NCBI RefSeq assembly: GCF_000157895.3 | Contig: NC_022663.1 | Location: 6,368,278 to 6,432,277, forward strand | Origin: Mycobacterium kansasii ATCC 12478 | Lineage (GTDB): Bacteria > Actinomycetota > Actinomycetes > Mycobacteriales > Mycobacteriaceae | Direction of reading: 5' to 3' | Length of the DNA stretch: 64,000 nucleotides | In this document: positions 52,829 through 61,645 of the stretch, one piece after another | How positions within the stretch are numbered: position 1 is the first letter of the stretch | Layout: each line of letters starts with the position of its first letter | Program-made: the position numbers and the translations under genes | The notes under the pieces: generated by a model | The model's input: the letters and a program-made list of their open reading frames with translations, nothing else | Databases searched by the model: none | Told to the model about the DNA's origin: nothing

Positions 52829-53997
52829 AGGGCCACCGGGAACGTCAGGGGCAGTGCTTGCACCGAGCGCAGGGCAGCGGTGTAGACCAGCTGGGTGCCG
52901 GGCTTGATCTCGTAATCCGGGATGCGGCGGTGGAATTCGCGCAACGCCACCCGCAGCTCCATGCGCGCCAGGTGGGAGCCGAGGCACCGGTGCGGACCGC
53001 CGCCGAAGGCGCGGTGCCGGTTCGGGTTGCGGGTGAAGTCCACCAGTTCGGGATCGGGGAACTCCGCGGGGTCGGTGTTGGCCGCGCCGAGCAACGGGCT
53101 GACCCGTTCGCCCTTGCTGATCGGGCAGCCCCCCACTTCGACGTCTCGCATAGCCACCCGGGCGACGCCGGGTACCGGAGTCTCCCAGCGCAACAGCTCC
53201 TCGACCGCATGCGGCAAGATGTCGGGCTGCTCGATGAGTTGACGACGATGCTCGGGGTGTCGGGCCAGGTAGACGAAGAAGCAGTCGAGCGAGTCGGTGA
53301 CCGTGTCCAGGCCCGCGATCAAGAACAGGAAGCAGATGTCGAGCAGCTCCTCGCGGGACAGCGGTTCGCCGGCGATCTGCGCCGCGATCATCGCGGACAG
53401 CACGTCGTCGCGCGGGTTGGCGACGTGGTCGTCGATGGCGCGGTCGAAGTATTCGTAGATCTGTTGCGCTACGCCCGCCGAAGCGTCGTGGCGGTCGTCG
53501 TAGCCGGTGGAGCCCGCGGGCCGGATCACGCCGTCCTTCCATTCCAGGAATTTGTCGAGGTCTTCTAGGGGAAGGCCCAGCAGCTGCAGGAAGACGGTGC
53601 ACGGCAGCGGCACCGCGAACTCGGCATGGAAGTCGCATTCGCCCCGGGCGGCGAACCGGTCGATCATTTCGTTGACCAGCTCGGTGACGTAGGGTTCGCG
53701 CCGCGCCATCTCCCGGGGAGTGAACAGCGGATCGAGGATACGGCGGTACTTGGCGTGTTCGGGCGGGTCGATTTGCAGCGGGATCAGCGGCCGCAGGTTG
53801 CCGAGATCGACGGCATCCATGTTGGAGGAGAACAGGTCGGTGCGTTTGAGCGCCATCTCGATGTCGGCGAGCCGGCTCAGCACCACCGCCTGCGGCGCCC
53901 GGAACACCGGAGTCGACTCGCGCAGTGCCTTGTACATGGGCTGTGGTTCGGCGATGCCGGTCACCGCCTGGTCGACATACCCCTCGGTTTCTGTCAT
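52825..53997 (-). CDS. Cytochrome P450 monooxygenase
   Basis: 390 residues from ATG 53997 (MTETEGYVDQ). P450 hallmarks: I-helix AGLDTVTDSLD near 230, with the Thr of the oxygen pocket; K-helix EELLRWETPVPGVAR (ExxR); haem loop FGGGPHRCLGSHLAR with the axial Cys at about 338. It is a soluble class I bacterial P450 and its ferredoxin follows directly. The substrate is unknown; the steroid- and acyl-CoA-type neighbours make a hydrophobic ring substrate possible. An AT-rich promoter candidate lies about 50 bases upstream. Confidence 0.94.
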   Translation of the reverse strand: MTETEGYVDQAVTGIAEPQPMYKALRESTPVFRAPQAVVLSRLADIEMALKRTDLFSSNMDAVDLGNLRPLIPLQIDPPEHAKYRRILDPLFTPREMARREPYVTELVNEMIDRFAARGECDFHAEFAVPLPCTVFLQLLGLPLEDLDKFLEWKDGVIRPAGSTGYDDRHDASAGVAQQIYEYFDRAIDDHVANPRDDVLSAMIAAQIAGEPLSREELLDICFLFLIAGLDTVTDSLDCFFVYLARHPEHRRQLIEQPDILPHAVEELLRWETPVPGVARVAMRDVEVGGCPISKGERVSPLLGAANTDPAEFPDPELVDFTRNPNRHRAFGGGPHRCLGSHLARMELRVALREFHRRIPDYEIKPGTQLVYTAALRSVQALPLTFPVAL

Positions 53998-54045
53998 GCA
54001 GATAGCGTGGCACCGCCGCCGGGAGCAGGGCAATGCCTGCCGACC

Positions 54046-54076
54046 CTTTATATTGCAAAAATACGTAACTTACCGA
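54046..54076 (-). promoter_or_regulatory. Candidate P450 promoter and palindrome
   Basis: An AT-rich island in GC-rich DNA. On the minus strand TATAAA (54052-54047) lies about 50 bases before the P450 start and could be a -10 element. The 9-base palindrome GTAACTTAC sits at 54065-54073, where a regulator could cover the -35 region. No match to a known regulator site was made. Confidence 0.35.
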
Positions 54077-54101
54077 TGTTATGGTTTCGGCGCTGGCGTG
54101 C

Positions 54102-54578
54102 TCACCCGGAAGCCGGTTCGTGTGACTGGCCGCGGTGGCGTTTGCGGGCCAGTGACATGGCGCTGCGCACCGCGCCGCGCACCGTGTAAGCGGCAGCCAC
54201 CACCGACAGCACGATCAGCAGGATGAACGTGGGCAGCCAGTTGCTGCGGCTGTGGCTGACTTCCCACCAGATGATCGTGAACAGCAACGCGCACAGCAGC
54301 AGTACGATGTCGCGCCAGTTGCCCTGGTAGGACATTGCGGCTTTACGCAGCGCGCGACTCCGGTCGGCGGCGTCCACCAGATCACCGATGCGTTCGTTGA
54401 TCGTGCGTTCCAGATCGGCGCGTTGCGGGGCGTCGGCGGGTAGCCGGTCGAGCAGGTCCATGTCCTGCTTGAGCTGGCCGCGAAAGTCGGTGCCCTTGAA
54501 TTGCCCGGCCGCAACGGCCAGCATGACACCGCCGAAGACGGGCGCACTGCCCAACGCAAGCTCTCGCAGACCCGACAC
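54102..54578 (-). CDS. Membrane protein with two C-terminal helices, unknown function
   Basis: 158 residues. AAGGAGG lies 6 bases before GTG 54578, deciding this start over an upstream ATG. A Gly-rich hydrophobic region (APVFGGVMLAVAAGQ) precedes a helical charged domain (LKQDMDLLDRLPADAPQRAD, LERTINERIGDLVDAADRSR), then two membrane segments (WRDIVLLLCALLFTIIWWEV and WLPTFILLIVLSVVAAAYTV). It lies upstream of the P450 in the same direction but separated by about 100 bases with a likely promoter. Function unknown. Confidence 0.72.
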   Translation of the reverse strand: MSGLRELALGSAPVFGGVMLAVAAGQFKGTDFRGQLKQDMDLLDRLPADAPQRADLERTINERIGDLVDAADRSRALRKAAMSYQGNWRDIVLLLCALLFTIIWWEVSHSRSNWLPTFILLIVLSVVAAAYTVRGAVRSAMSLARKRHRGQSHEPASG

Positions 54579-54969
54579 TGCATTCCTCCTTCGGGCACTG
54601 ACCGCCGGCAGCGCATACCGGGCCAGAACGGAAAGCGGCAACCGTGACGCCCTCGGCCGGTCGTGAACCGGTTACGTGATCCGAGCAGGACTATAGGCGC
54701 TGAGCGGTCAGTTGGCGCTCCCGGGTTGGGGCCGGTCACCGGGGCCGGTATCGACCGTGGCGTCGACGACGGACGTCGGATACCCCGGCGCTGCCCACCT
54801 TCCGGCAACCTTGCACCTGGGAGCGTCGAAGGACCAAATCGCCTCAACGGCAACGTGTTTGCAATTCCGCGACGCCAAGGCCGCTGGCCACAGCGCACCT
54901 CGAGCCGGTGCGAATTCGCTGGCGTGCGGTGCTAGCCGCGCGGTGAGCGCAGCCGCTAACATCGCAGGA
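54579..54969. other. Intergenic region before the TetR gene
   Basis: About 390 bases between the divergent membrane-protein gene and the TetR regulator. Open frames here continue upstream of the TetR start but show no conserved sequence. It likely carries promoters for both genes; no inverted repeat stands out. Confidence 0.4.
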
Positions 54970-55599
54970 ATGGCTGAGGCGGGCGTAGCGGGGCGGCGTG
55001 CCAACAAGCGGGGCCTGGCCACGCGCGAAAGCATGCTCGAGGCCGCGATACGGTCGCTGGCCTCCGGGGACCCCGCAGCCGCGTCGGCCAATCGCATAGC
55101 CAAGGACAGCGGCGCGACCTGGGGCGCGGTGAAGTACCAATTCGGCGACATCGACGGGTTCTGGGCCGCAGTGCTGCACCGCACCGCGCAGCGACGCGGG
55201 GAGTTGCCGTCGAATGCCGTCTCCGGCGGTCCGCTGCACGAGCGGGTCTCGGTCATCATCGACACCCTGTACGAGGGGCTGATCTCCAGCGACTCCCGGG
55301 CGATCGAGACGCTTCGCCGCGCACTGCCCAACAACCGTGCCGAACTCGAGCGGCACTATCCCCGAACCGCTGCCGAACTGGCGTCCTGGCACCAAAGCTG
55401 GGCGACGGCCTGCCAGAAGGCATTCGCGGACCTGAATGTGGATCCCGACCGGGTACGCGAGGTCGCCGCGTTCATCCCGGGAGCCATGCGCGGCATCACC
55501 TCCGAAAGACAGCTTGGTACCTACTCCGACCTCGATCAGGCCCGTCGCGGGTTGACCAATGCGATCGTTGCCTATCTGAAAAACTCTGGGACACCGTGA
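54970..55599 (+). CDS. TetR-family transcriptional regulator
   Basis: 209 residues. The HTH near residues 15-65 reads RESMLEAAIRSLASGDPAAA ... ANRIAKDSGATWGAVKYQFG, matching TetR DNA-binding helices, followed by a helical ligand domain. The ATG at 54970 was chosen by the position of the HTH; the frame stays open upstream. It lies at the head of the acyl-CoA dehydrogenase/hydratase block and about 1 kb from the P450 promoter, so it may control one of these. The inducer is unknown, perhaps an acyl-CoA as for other TetR regulators beside fad genes. Confidence 0.85.
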   Translation: MAEAGVAGRRANKRGLATRESMLEAAIRSLASGDPAAASANRIAKDSGATWGAVKYQFGDIDGFWAAVLHRTAQRRGELPSNAVSGGPLHERVSVIIDTLYEGLISSDSRAIETLRRALPNNRAELERHYPRTAAELASWHQSWATACQKAFADLNVDPDRVREVAAFIPGAMRGITSERQLGTYSDLDQARRGLTNAIVAYLKNSGTP

Positions 55600-55694
55600 C
55601 TTCCGCGGGAGAGCCCGGAATCGTGCGCCTGGCGTGCTGCCGACGGTCCGAACCGACAGCCGGGCGAGCGCACACCGGTCCGGAGTAACAGGTT

Positions 55695-56240
55695 GTGGCC
55701 GAGCAGGATCGCCGCAGCTGGGACGAGCGGTACAGCAGTCAGGGACCGCCGGCAGTCGATGCTGTCAGTCCTCCCAGCGCTTTCGGTTGTCACGCGGACG
55801 TATTCCCCACCGCGGGAAAGGCGCTCGAGCTGGCCTGCGGTCCGGGGCTGGGCTCGGTCTGGTTGGCACGGCGAGGCTTGGAGGTGTGGGGAGTGGACAT
55901 CTCTACGGTAGCGATTGGCCAGGCACGGGATTTGGCTGCGCGTTGCGGGGTCGCCGATCGCTGTCAATTCGACGTTGTCGACCTGGACGCGGGTTTACCG
56001 CCCGGGCCACCCGTCGACGTGATCGTCTGCCATAAGTTCCTGGATCCCCGCCTGGACCGGCCGATAGTCGCGCGGTTGGCACCGGGCGGGTTGCTGGCCA
56101 TCGCCGTGCTCAGTGAGGTCGGCGCGGCTGCTGGTCCCTTCCGCGCCGGGCGGGGCCAGCTCCGGGCGGCGTTCGCCGGGTTGGACGTGATTGCCGCCGG
56201 GGAAGGCCAGGGGCAGGCCTGGCTGTTGGCGCGGGCCTAA
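55695..56240 (+). CDS. Class I SAM-dependent methyltransferase
   Basis: 181 residues from GTG 55695. SAM motif I is ALELACGPGLGSVWLARRG, followed by VWGVDIS (acidic ribose-binding Asp) and a short C-terminal half; the overall size fits small tellurite-resistance/TehB-like or thiopurine-type methyltransferases. DERY at the N-terminus (RRSWDERYSSQG) is typical of that group. The acceptor is unknown. It lies between the TetR and acyl-CoA dehydrogenase genes in the same direction. Confidence 0.83.
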   Translation: MAEQDRRSWDERYSSQGPPAVDAVSPPSAFGCHADVFPTAGKALELACGPGLGSVWLARRGLEVWGVDISTVAIGQARDLAARCGVADRCQFDVVDLDAGLPPGPPVDVIVCHKFLDPRLDRPIVARLAPGGLLAIAVLSEVGAAAGPFRAGRGQLRAAFAGLDVIAAGEGQGQAWLLARA

Positions 56241-56493
56241 CCGTCGGACTCGGTGGGCCGAAGCTGCGAAACCACCTGTGCTGCAGTGATATCAGCACAC
56301 TCGTGGTAACTTCTGGTGCCAGGTGGCGCGGTGCCGACAGGTCTCGGCAGCACCGGTCCGGTTGTCCTCGGCGGCAGCGGTGCCCGCGGCGTCCGGCGAG
56401 CATGCCGGGGCTTTTTGCCGAATCCACCGCCAACGATCGGAAAACTATGCGAACCTGAACCGATATTGCGCGGAGCAACATCAGGGGGCAGCC

Positions 56494-57657
56494 ATGTCCG
56501 AGCTTTTCCCGGCCTACCGGGCCAGTTGGGAAACCGATCAACATCGCGAGCTGCGTAAGTACGCTGCCGAGTTCCTGCTCAAGGAGTCCACTCCCAACCA
56601 GGAACGCTGGGCCCGCGAGCATCAGGTCGATCGTGAGTATTGGAACAAGCTGGGCGACGCGGGGTTACTGGGGCTGGATCTGCCCGAGCGGTTCGGCGGC
56701 GCCGGTGGCGATTTCGGTTATTCCGCGGTCTTCGCCGAAGAGCAGGCACTGGCGCACGACACCTCCTCGGGGTGGGCGGTGCACTCACCGATCGCCGCGC
56801 ACTACCTCAACACATACGGCAACGAGGAACAGAAGCAACGCTGGTTGCCCAGGGTGATCAGTGGCGACGCCGTGTTGGCGATCGCGATGACCGAACCCGG
56901 TGCCGGCTCCGACCTGCAGGGGATCCGCACCACCGCCGTCCGCGACGGCTCGCACTATGTGCTCAACGGTTCGAAGACCTTCATTTCCAACGGAACTCAC
57001 TGTGATCTGCTGATCATTGTCACCAAGACGGATCCGGCAGCCGGTGCGGCAGGGGTTTCCCTGATCGTCGCCGAAACCGACGAGAGTCTGCACGGCTTCG
57101 AGCGCGGGCGGGTGCTGGAAAAGATCGGCCAGCATGGCCAGGACACTCGCGAATTGTTCTTCTCGGACATGCGCGTGCCGGTGGCGAACCTGCTCGGCGA
57201 CAACGAGGGGCTGGGCTTTTACCAGCTGATGGAGCAGTTGGCCCGCGAGCGCCTGATCATCGCCTCGCAGTGCGCCGGACTGGCCGAATGCGCGGTGCTC
57301 GAGGCGATCCGCTACACCAGGCAGCGGGAGGCATTCGGGCGCCCACTGATCAAGTTCCAGCACAGCAGATTTGAGCTGGCGCAGCTCAAGGCCGAGACGC
57401 TGTCGATCAAGACGACCGTCGACCACTGCGTCCAGCAGTACATCGACGGCAACAACGACCCGGCCACGGCGTCGATGGCCAAGCTGATCGCCGCGGACAA
57501 GGCGGTCGACATCGTCGATCGGTGTCTGCAGTTCTTCGGCGGCTACGGCTACATGATGGAATACCCCATCGCGCGCGCCTACGCGGCGGCGCGGGTGACC
57601 AAGATCTACGGCGGCACAAGCGAAATCATGAAGGAGATCATCAGCCGTTCGCTCTAG
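56494..57657 (+). CDS. Acyl-CoA dehydrogenase (FadE type)
   Basis: 387 residues from ATG 56494, with a GGGGG-rich site upstream. Family markers: LGLDLPERFGGAGGDFGYS, FAD-loop AMTEPGAGSDLQGIRTTAV, FISNGTHCDLLIIVTKTD, RERLIIASQCAGLAECAVLE, the FGGYGYM motif and the C-terminal IYGGTSEIMKEII, where the Glu of TSE or a nearby residue is near the active site. It oxidises an acyl-CoA to enoyl-CoA, passing electrons to ETF. The next gene encodes an enoyl-CoA hydratase 40 bases on, making a beta-oxidation pair. Confidence 0.92.
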   Translation: MSELFPAYRASWETDQHRELRKYAAEFLLKESTPNQERWAREHQVDREYWNKLGDAGLLGLDLPERFGGAGGDFGYSAVFAEEQALAHDTSSGWAVHSPIAAHYLNTYGNEEQKQRWLPRVISGDAVLAIAMTEPGAGSDLQGIRTTAVRDGSHYVLNGSKTFISNGTHCDLLIIVTKTDPAAGAAGVSLIVAETDESLHGFERGRVLEKIGQHGQDTRELFFSDMRVPVANLLGDNEGLGFYQLMEQLARERLIIASQCAGLAECAVLEAIRYTRQREAFGRPLIKFQHSRFELAQLKAETLSIKTTVDHCVQQYIDGNNDPATASMAKLIAADKAVDIVDRCLQFFGGYGYMMEYPIARAYAAARVTKIYGGTSEIMKEIISRSL

Positions 57658-57697
57658 GCGCCGCTTGGGCGCACCCGCGTCGGGTACTGTCACCAGC

Positions 57698-58540
57698 ATG
57701 GAACGGCGCGTCCTCGAAGCGATCATCTACGAACGGGAACCGCCGATCGCGCGGATCATCCTGAATCGGGTCGACAAGGCCAACACCAAGGATGCGGTCC
57801 TGGTCACCGAAGTCGACGGCTGCCTGCATGAGGCCGACCGCGACAGGGAGATCAAAGTCGTCATTCTGAAGGCCAACGGCAAGGGCTTCTGCGGCGGGCA
57901 CGTGGCGCGTTGGGATCCGGACGAGAACCCCTACCCGGATTTCGGGAATACCTTCGAGGATCTGTACAAGGGCACCGCCGACCTGTTTCTGTGGCCCACC
58001 CTGTATCTGTGGGAATTTCCCAAGCCGACGATCTCCCAGATCCACGGCTACTGCATGGGCGGCGGCATCTATCTGGGCCTGTTGACCGACTTCTGTGTCG
58101 CCTCCGAGGACGCGTATTTCCAGATGCCGCTTGCCCAAAGCCTGGGCGAGCCGGGCGGGCACACCATGATCGAGCCGTGGTTGATGATGAATTGGCACCG
58201 CACCATGGACTGGCTGCTGCTGGCGCCGACGTTGTCGGCGCAGCAAGCCCTCGACTGGGGTCTGCTCAACCGGGTGGTGCCCCGCGAAGACCTGGAAGCC
58301 ACCGTCGAGGACATGGCCGCCAAGATCGCGCAGATCCCGCTGACCACGCTGATGGCGGTGAAGAACAACGTGAAGCGGGCCTGGGAATTGATGGGTATGC
58401 GGGTGCACCTGCAGGTCAGCCATATTCTGACCAACATGGTCGGCGCCGCATCCGATGTGCAGGCGCGCCGAGCCGAGCTGACGCAGTCCGGAATGACGCC
58501 GCGCGATTTCGTCGCCGATTCCTACATGCCGCCACCGTGA
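57698..58540 (+). CDS. Enoyl-CoA hydratase/isomerase family protein
   Basis: 280 residues. Crotonase fold: KVVILKANGKGFCGGH, the oxyanion-hole glycines in HGYCMGGGIYLGL, and the second CoA-pocket loop QMPLAQSLGEPGG. The position of the usual catalytic Glu pair is altered (AEDAYFQ-type loop has E/D at SEDAYF), and it may be a hydratase of a branched or ring substrate. It closely resembles the partial hydratase at the end of the window, including KRAWELMGMRVH, indicating a paralogous pair in this block. It follows the acyl-CoA dehydrogenase by 40 bases. Confidence 0.88.
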   Translation: MERRVLEAIIYEREPPIARIILNRVDKANTKDAVLVTEVDGCLHEADRDREIKVVILKANGKGFCGGHVARWDPDENPYPDFGNTFEDLYKGTADLFLWPTLYLWEFPKPTISQIHGYCMGGGIYLGLLTDFCVASEDAYFQMPLAQSLGEPGGHTMIEPWLMMNWHRTMDWLLLAPTLSAQQALDWGLLNRVVPREDLEATVEDMAAKIAQIPLTTLMAVKNNVKRAWELMGMRVHLQVSHILTNMVGAASDVQARRAELTQSGMTPRDFVADSYMPPP

Positions 58541-58597
58541 CGCTGCAGTCACATTCGCAGCCGAGCGTGACGATAGCGTCACGCTGGGCGCAGCCAG

Positions 58598-60265
58598 CTA
58601 GCGGGCGGCGTGCCGGGCGGCGACATAGCCGAACACCATGGAACTCGCGATGCTCGCCCCGGCGCCCGGATACGTTCGGCCCATCACTGACGCGGTGGTG
58701 TTGCCGGTGGCGTAGAGGCCCTCGATCACCCGGTCATGCTCGTCGAGCACCTGGGCGTGTTCGTTGGTGATCACACCTCCGCAGGTGCCGACGTCCGCCG
58801 GGAACACTCTGGTTGCGTAGTAGGGCGCGCGGTTGAGCGGGCCGAGGGCCGCGTTGGGCCGATATCCGGGGTCACCCAGGCAAGCGTTGTAGGCGGACTG
58901 CCCCCGCCCGAAGTCGGGATCAAGCCCATTGGCCGCAAAATGGTTGAACCGCTGGATCGTTCGCGTCAGCGCGTCGCCGGGCACACCGATGCGGCGGGCC
59001 AGGTCGGCGATGGTGTCGCCGCGCTGGACGGCTCCGCTGTCGACGAAGTCGGGTGGCAGGCGCCGGTCGAACGGCTTGGTGCCCGTGACGTATCGGCGGA
59101 CGTAGCCGTGGTCGAAGACCATCCAGCACGGTACCGCCTTGGCGGCGTACATGGCCTTGCCGACTTCGACGTAGGAGTTCGACTCGTTGCAGAATCGGCG
59201 GCCGCTGGAGTCGACGTAGATGGCTCCCGGTCGTTGCCGTCCCGAGCCCAGCGATGCCGCCGCCGCACCGCCGTTGGGAATGAACACCGAAGGAAGCCAC
59301 CATGCCTCGTCGAGCAGGTCGGTTTTCGCGCGCAGCCGCATGGCGGCCTGCAGCACCTCGCCGGTGTCGCCGGCATTGGCGATCGACCACTTGCCATCGT
59401 TGGGCTGCTCGCCACTGTATCGCCGTCGCATCTCGGCGTTGTGGCCAAAACCACCGGCGGCCAGCAGAACTCCTTTGCGCGCCTCGATGCGCAAAGGAAC
59501 ACCGTCGTGGATGACGCGTGCCCCGACCACCCGGCCGTCCTCGACAACCAGATCCTCCATGGCGGCGTTGGTCCACAACGGCGGCCGCCCGTCGCTGAGG
59601 TCAAGCAGCACCTCGAGCATCTGGCCGACCAATGATGCCCCGTTGGTCAGGATTTGGCGGCCGCGCATCCGCGCTGCGCGGGTGCGCAGAAACACCCGGG
59701 CCGCTACCGCGAAGGCCCGTGGTGACCGGTTGAAGTACTGCACCGACCGCAACTCGTTGGTCAGCACCACATACCCGTAGTTCTTGGCCAGCGGCGGCTG
59801 CAGCCGGCCGCTCCAGGAACCCAACTGGGCGGCGTCGAAGGGAATTCCTTCGACGGCACGGCCGGCTGCGTTGCCGCCGTTGTGATTCGGGTAGTAGTCG
59901 CTCCAGCCGGCGCACCGGATCAGCCGAACCCCTTTGCGGATAAGGAAATCGATCATCTCGTAGCCCGCGGTGAGGAACATCTCCCGGCGGGCGGCCGAAG
60001 ACGCCGCGCCGACGTCCCCGACCACGTCGGCCAGATAGGCAAGCCCGTCTTCATGGGTGTCGGCGATGCCCTCGGCCCGCATCAACGGGTTGTTCGGCAG
60101 CCAGACGATGCCGCCGGATAGCCCCGTCGAACCGCCGACCAGGGCCTGCTTCTCGACGATCAGCGGCTCGAGCCCGCGGTCGAGCGCTACCAGCCCCGCC
60201 ACCATGCCGCCCCCGCCGCTTCCCGCGATCAGCAGGTCGACCGAGCGATCCCACCGGGTGCTCAT
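58598..60265 (-). CDS. FAD-dependent dehydrogenase of the KstD/fumarate-reductase family
   Basis: 555 residues. The N-terminus has LLIAGSGGGGMVAGLVALDRG (FAD GxGxxG) and VGGSTGLSGGIVWLPNN, then the succinate dehydrogenase/ketosteroid dehydrogenase middle domain (AGGFGHNAEMRRRY), and the C-terminal FAD loop GLYATGNTTASVMGRTYPGAGASI, as in 3-ketosteroid delta-1-dehydrogenases. It would introduce a double bond in a ring ketone, but other members act on other ketones. Its ATG overlaps the stop of the upstream Rieske oxygenase gene (ATGA), so they are co-translated. Confidence 0.88.
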   Translation of the reverse strand: MSTRWDRSVDLLIAGSGGGGMVAGLVALDRGLEPLIVEKQALVGGSTGLSGGIVWLPNNPLMRAEGIADTHEDGLAYLADVVGDVGAASSAARREMFLTAGYEMIDFLIRKGVRLIRCAGWSDYYPNHNGGNAAGRAVEGIPFDAAQLGSWSGRLQPPLAKNYGYVVLTNELRSVQYFNRSPRAFAVAARVFLRTRAARMRGRQILTNGASLVGQMLEVLLDLSDGRPPLWTNAAMEDLVVEDGRVVGARVIHDGVPLRIEARKGVLLAAGGFGHNAEMRRRYSGEQPNDGKWSIANAGDTGEVLQAAMRLRAKTDLLDEAWWLPSVFIPNGGAAAASLGSGRQRPGAIYVDSSGRRFCNESNSYVEVGKAMYAAKAVPCWMVFDHGYVRRYVTGTKPFDRRLPPDFVDSGAVQRGDTIADLARRIGVPGDALTRTIQRFNHFAANGLDPDFGRGQSAYNACLGDPGYRPNAALGPLNRAPYYATRVFPADVGTCGGVITNEHAQVLDEHDRVIEGLYATGNTTASVMGRTYPGAGASIASSMVFGYVAARHAAR

Positions 60266-61632
60266 TGTGTCGCCGAAACGCCCGCGGTGAAGCCCAAATC
60301 GGCGATCGGCACGTCGATGGTGGTGTTGGTCTGCGTAATCGCGGGCACCAGCTTGTCGTAGGGCAGCCCGGCCAGGAAGCCGTCGACGACGCGCTCGAAG
60401 TTGGAGATCAGCCCTTCGATCTGATTAGACAACCGCATGTACTCGAAACCCTTGGAGTGCAAACCTTTCTGCTGCCTGGGCAGGTTGGAGAAGTCTTGCG
60501 CGGGGATCGGTGGCCAGCTCGGGTCGTCCGGCGCCTTGGCCTCCGGCGGTCTCGGTTTGCCGGTGACCTGCTCAGGCGGGATCCGGGTCAGCGACCAGAT
60601 TTCGAACAGCGTCTCCTCCGGCCCAAGGGGGCGGATCCGGTACGACGAGGCGCTGCTGTATTGCGGCAACAGAAAATAATGCGGGAAACCGAACCCGATC
60701 GCGTCGACGATGCCGCGGCGGGCCAACTCGTTGAGGTCGGGGATATCGCATCCCCGCGCGCGATGCCAGGCGACGACGGCGTCATTGAGCCGGCTGCGCC
60801 AAGCCGTCATCGCCTCGGCGGGATCGTCCGGTAGCTCGATGTTCTGCAGTCCTTCGGCGATGCGGATGTCGTTGTCGTGAGTCATGCCGCCCATCCCGGC
60901 GCCGAGCGTTCGCATGAAATACAGGCTGGCGGCGATGACTGGGTGTGTGGCGGGCGAACCCGTGGTCTGCGCCGACGGCAGCAGCTGCGGATGGGTCTGC
61001 GGCACGTGATAGCCCTCCATGAACGCTGCGGTGGCCAGCTTCCAGTTCACCGGCAGCAGACAGGACTGCCACCACTCGGTGCGCAGCGATTCGACCTTCC
61101 AGGCGTCGTAGATCGAGGCGAAGGGCTCCAGGCAGGCACGCAACGCGGGTGCTGCGTCGTCGAGGTTGATCCACGCGCACCCGCCCCACAGTTCGCACCG
61201 GACCGACACCAGCTGAAGATCCTGCGGGCACAGATTGTGCTCGCCGAACACCTCCGGCCGGGCCACATAGATGTTGCGTCCGTCGATGGCCCAGCACCAG
61301 CCATGGAAGGGGCACACGAAGGTGCGTCGGGATCCGTTGCCCTCCACCAGCTTTACCCCGCGGTGCCGGCAGGCGTTGTGGTAGGCCCGCACGTTGTCGG
61401 CATCCACCCGCACCACGATGATCGACTCGTCGAGGATCTGGTACTCCACGAAGTCGCCCGGCTGGGGGATCTCTTCGAGCCGACAGGCCATCTGCCACAC
61501 GCGCGGCCAGAACTTCTCGGCCTCCAGCGCGTAGAAATCGGCGTCGTAGTAGCGCTGCTTGGGGATTCGGTCGGCGGTCTGGACCGCCCATGGCACCGGC
61601 AGCGGTGTCCAGTTCACCTCGGTGTTCACCAT
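60262..61632 (-). CDS. Rieske aromatic-ring-hydroxylating oxygenase, alpha subunit
   Basis: 456 residues. The Rieske domain has C88-x-H90-x16-C107-x2-H110 (ACRHRGVKLV ... FVCPFHGWCW) binding a [2Fe-2S] cluster. The catalytic domain has the mononuclear-iron motif FMEGYHVPQTH (His209, His214). It needs a reductase, not found in the window, to oxygenate a ring or side chain. The gene lies 14 bases downstream of the acyl-CoA synthetase and overlaps the KstD-like gene by 4 bases, so synthetase, oxygenase and dehydrogenase probably act in one pathway. Confidence 0.9.
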   Translation of the reverse strand: MVNTEVNWTPLPVPWAVQTADRIPKQRYYDADFYALEAEKFWPRVWQMACRLEEIPQPGDFVEYQILDESIIVVRVDADNVRAYHNACRHRGVKLVEGNGSRRTFVCPFHGWCWAIDGRNIYVARPEVFGEHNLCPQDLQLVSVRCELWGGCAWINLDDAAPALRACLEPFASIYDAWKVESLRTEWWQSCLLPVNWKLATAAFMEGYHVPQTHPQLLPSAQTTGSPATHPVIAASLYFMRTLGAGMGGMTHDNDIRIAEGLQNIELPDDPAEAMTAWRSRLNDAVVAWHRARGCDIPDLNELARRGIVDAIGFGFPHYFLLPQYSSASSYRIRPLGPEETLFEIWSLTRIPPEQVTGKPRPPEAKAPDDPSWPPIPAQDFSNLPRQQKGLHSKGFEYMRLSNQIEGLISNFERVVDGFLAGLPYDKLVPAITQTNTTIDVPIADLGFTAGVSATQ

Positions 61633-61645
61633 CGGGCTTCCTCGC

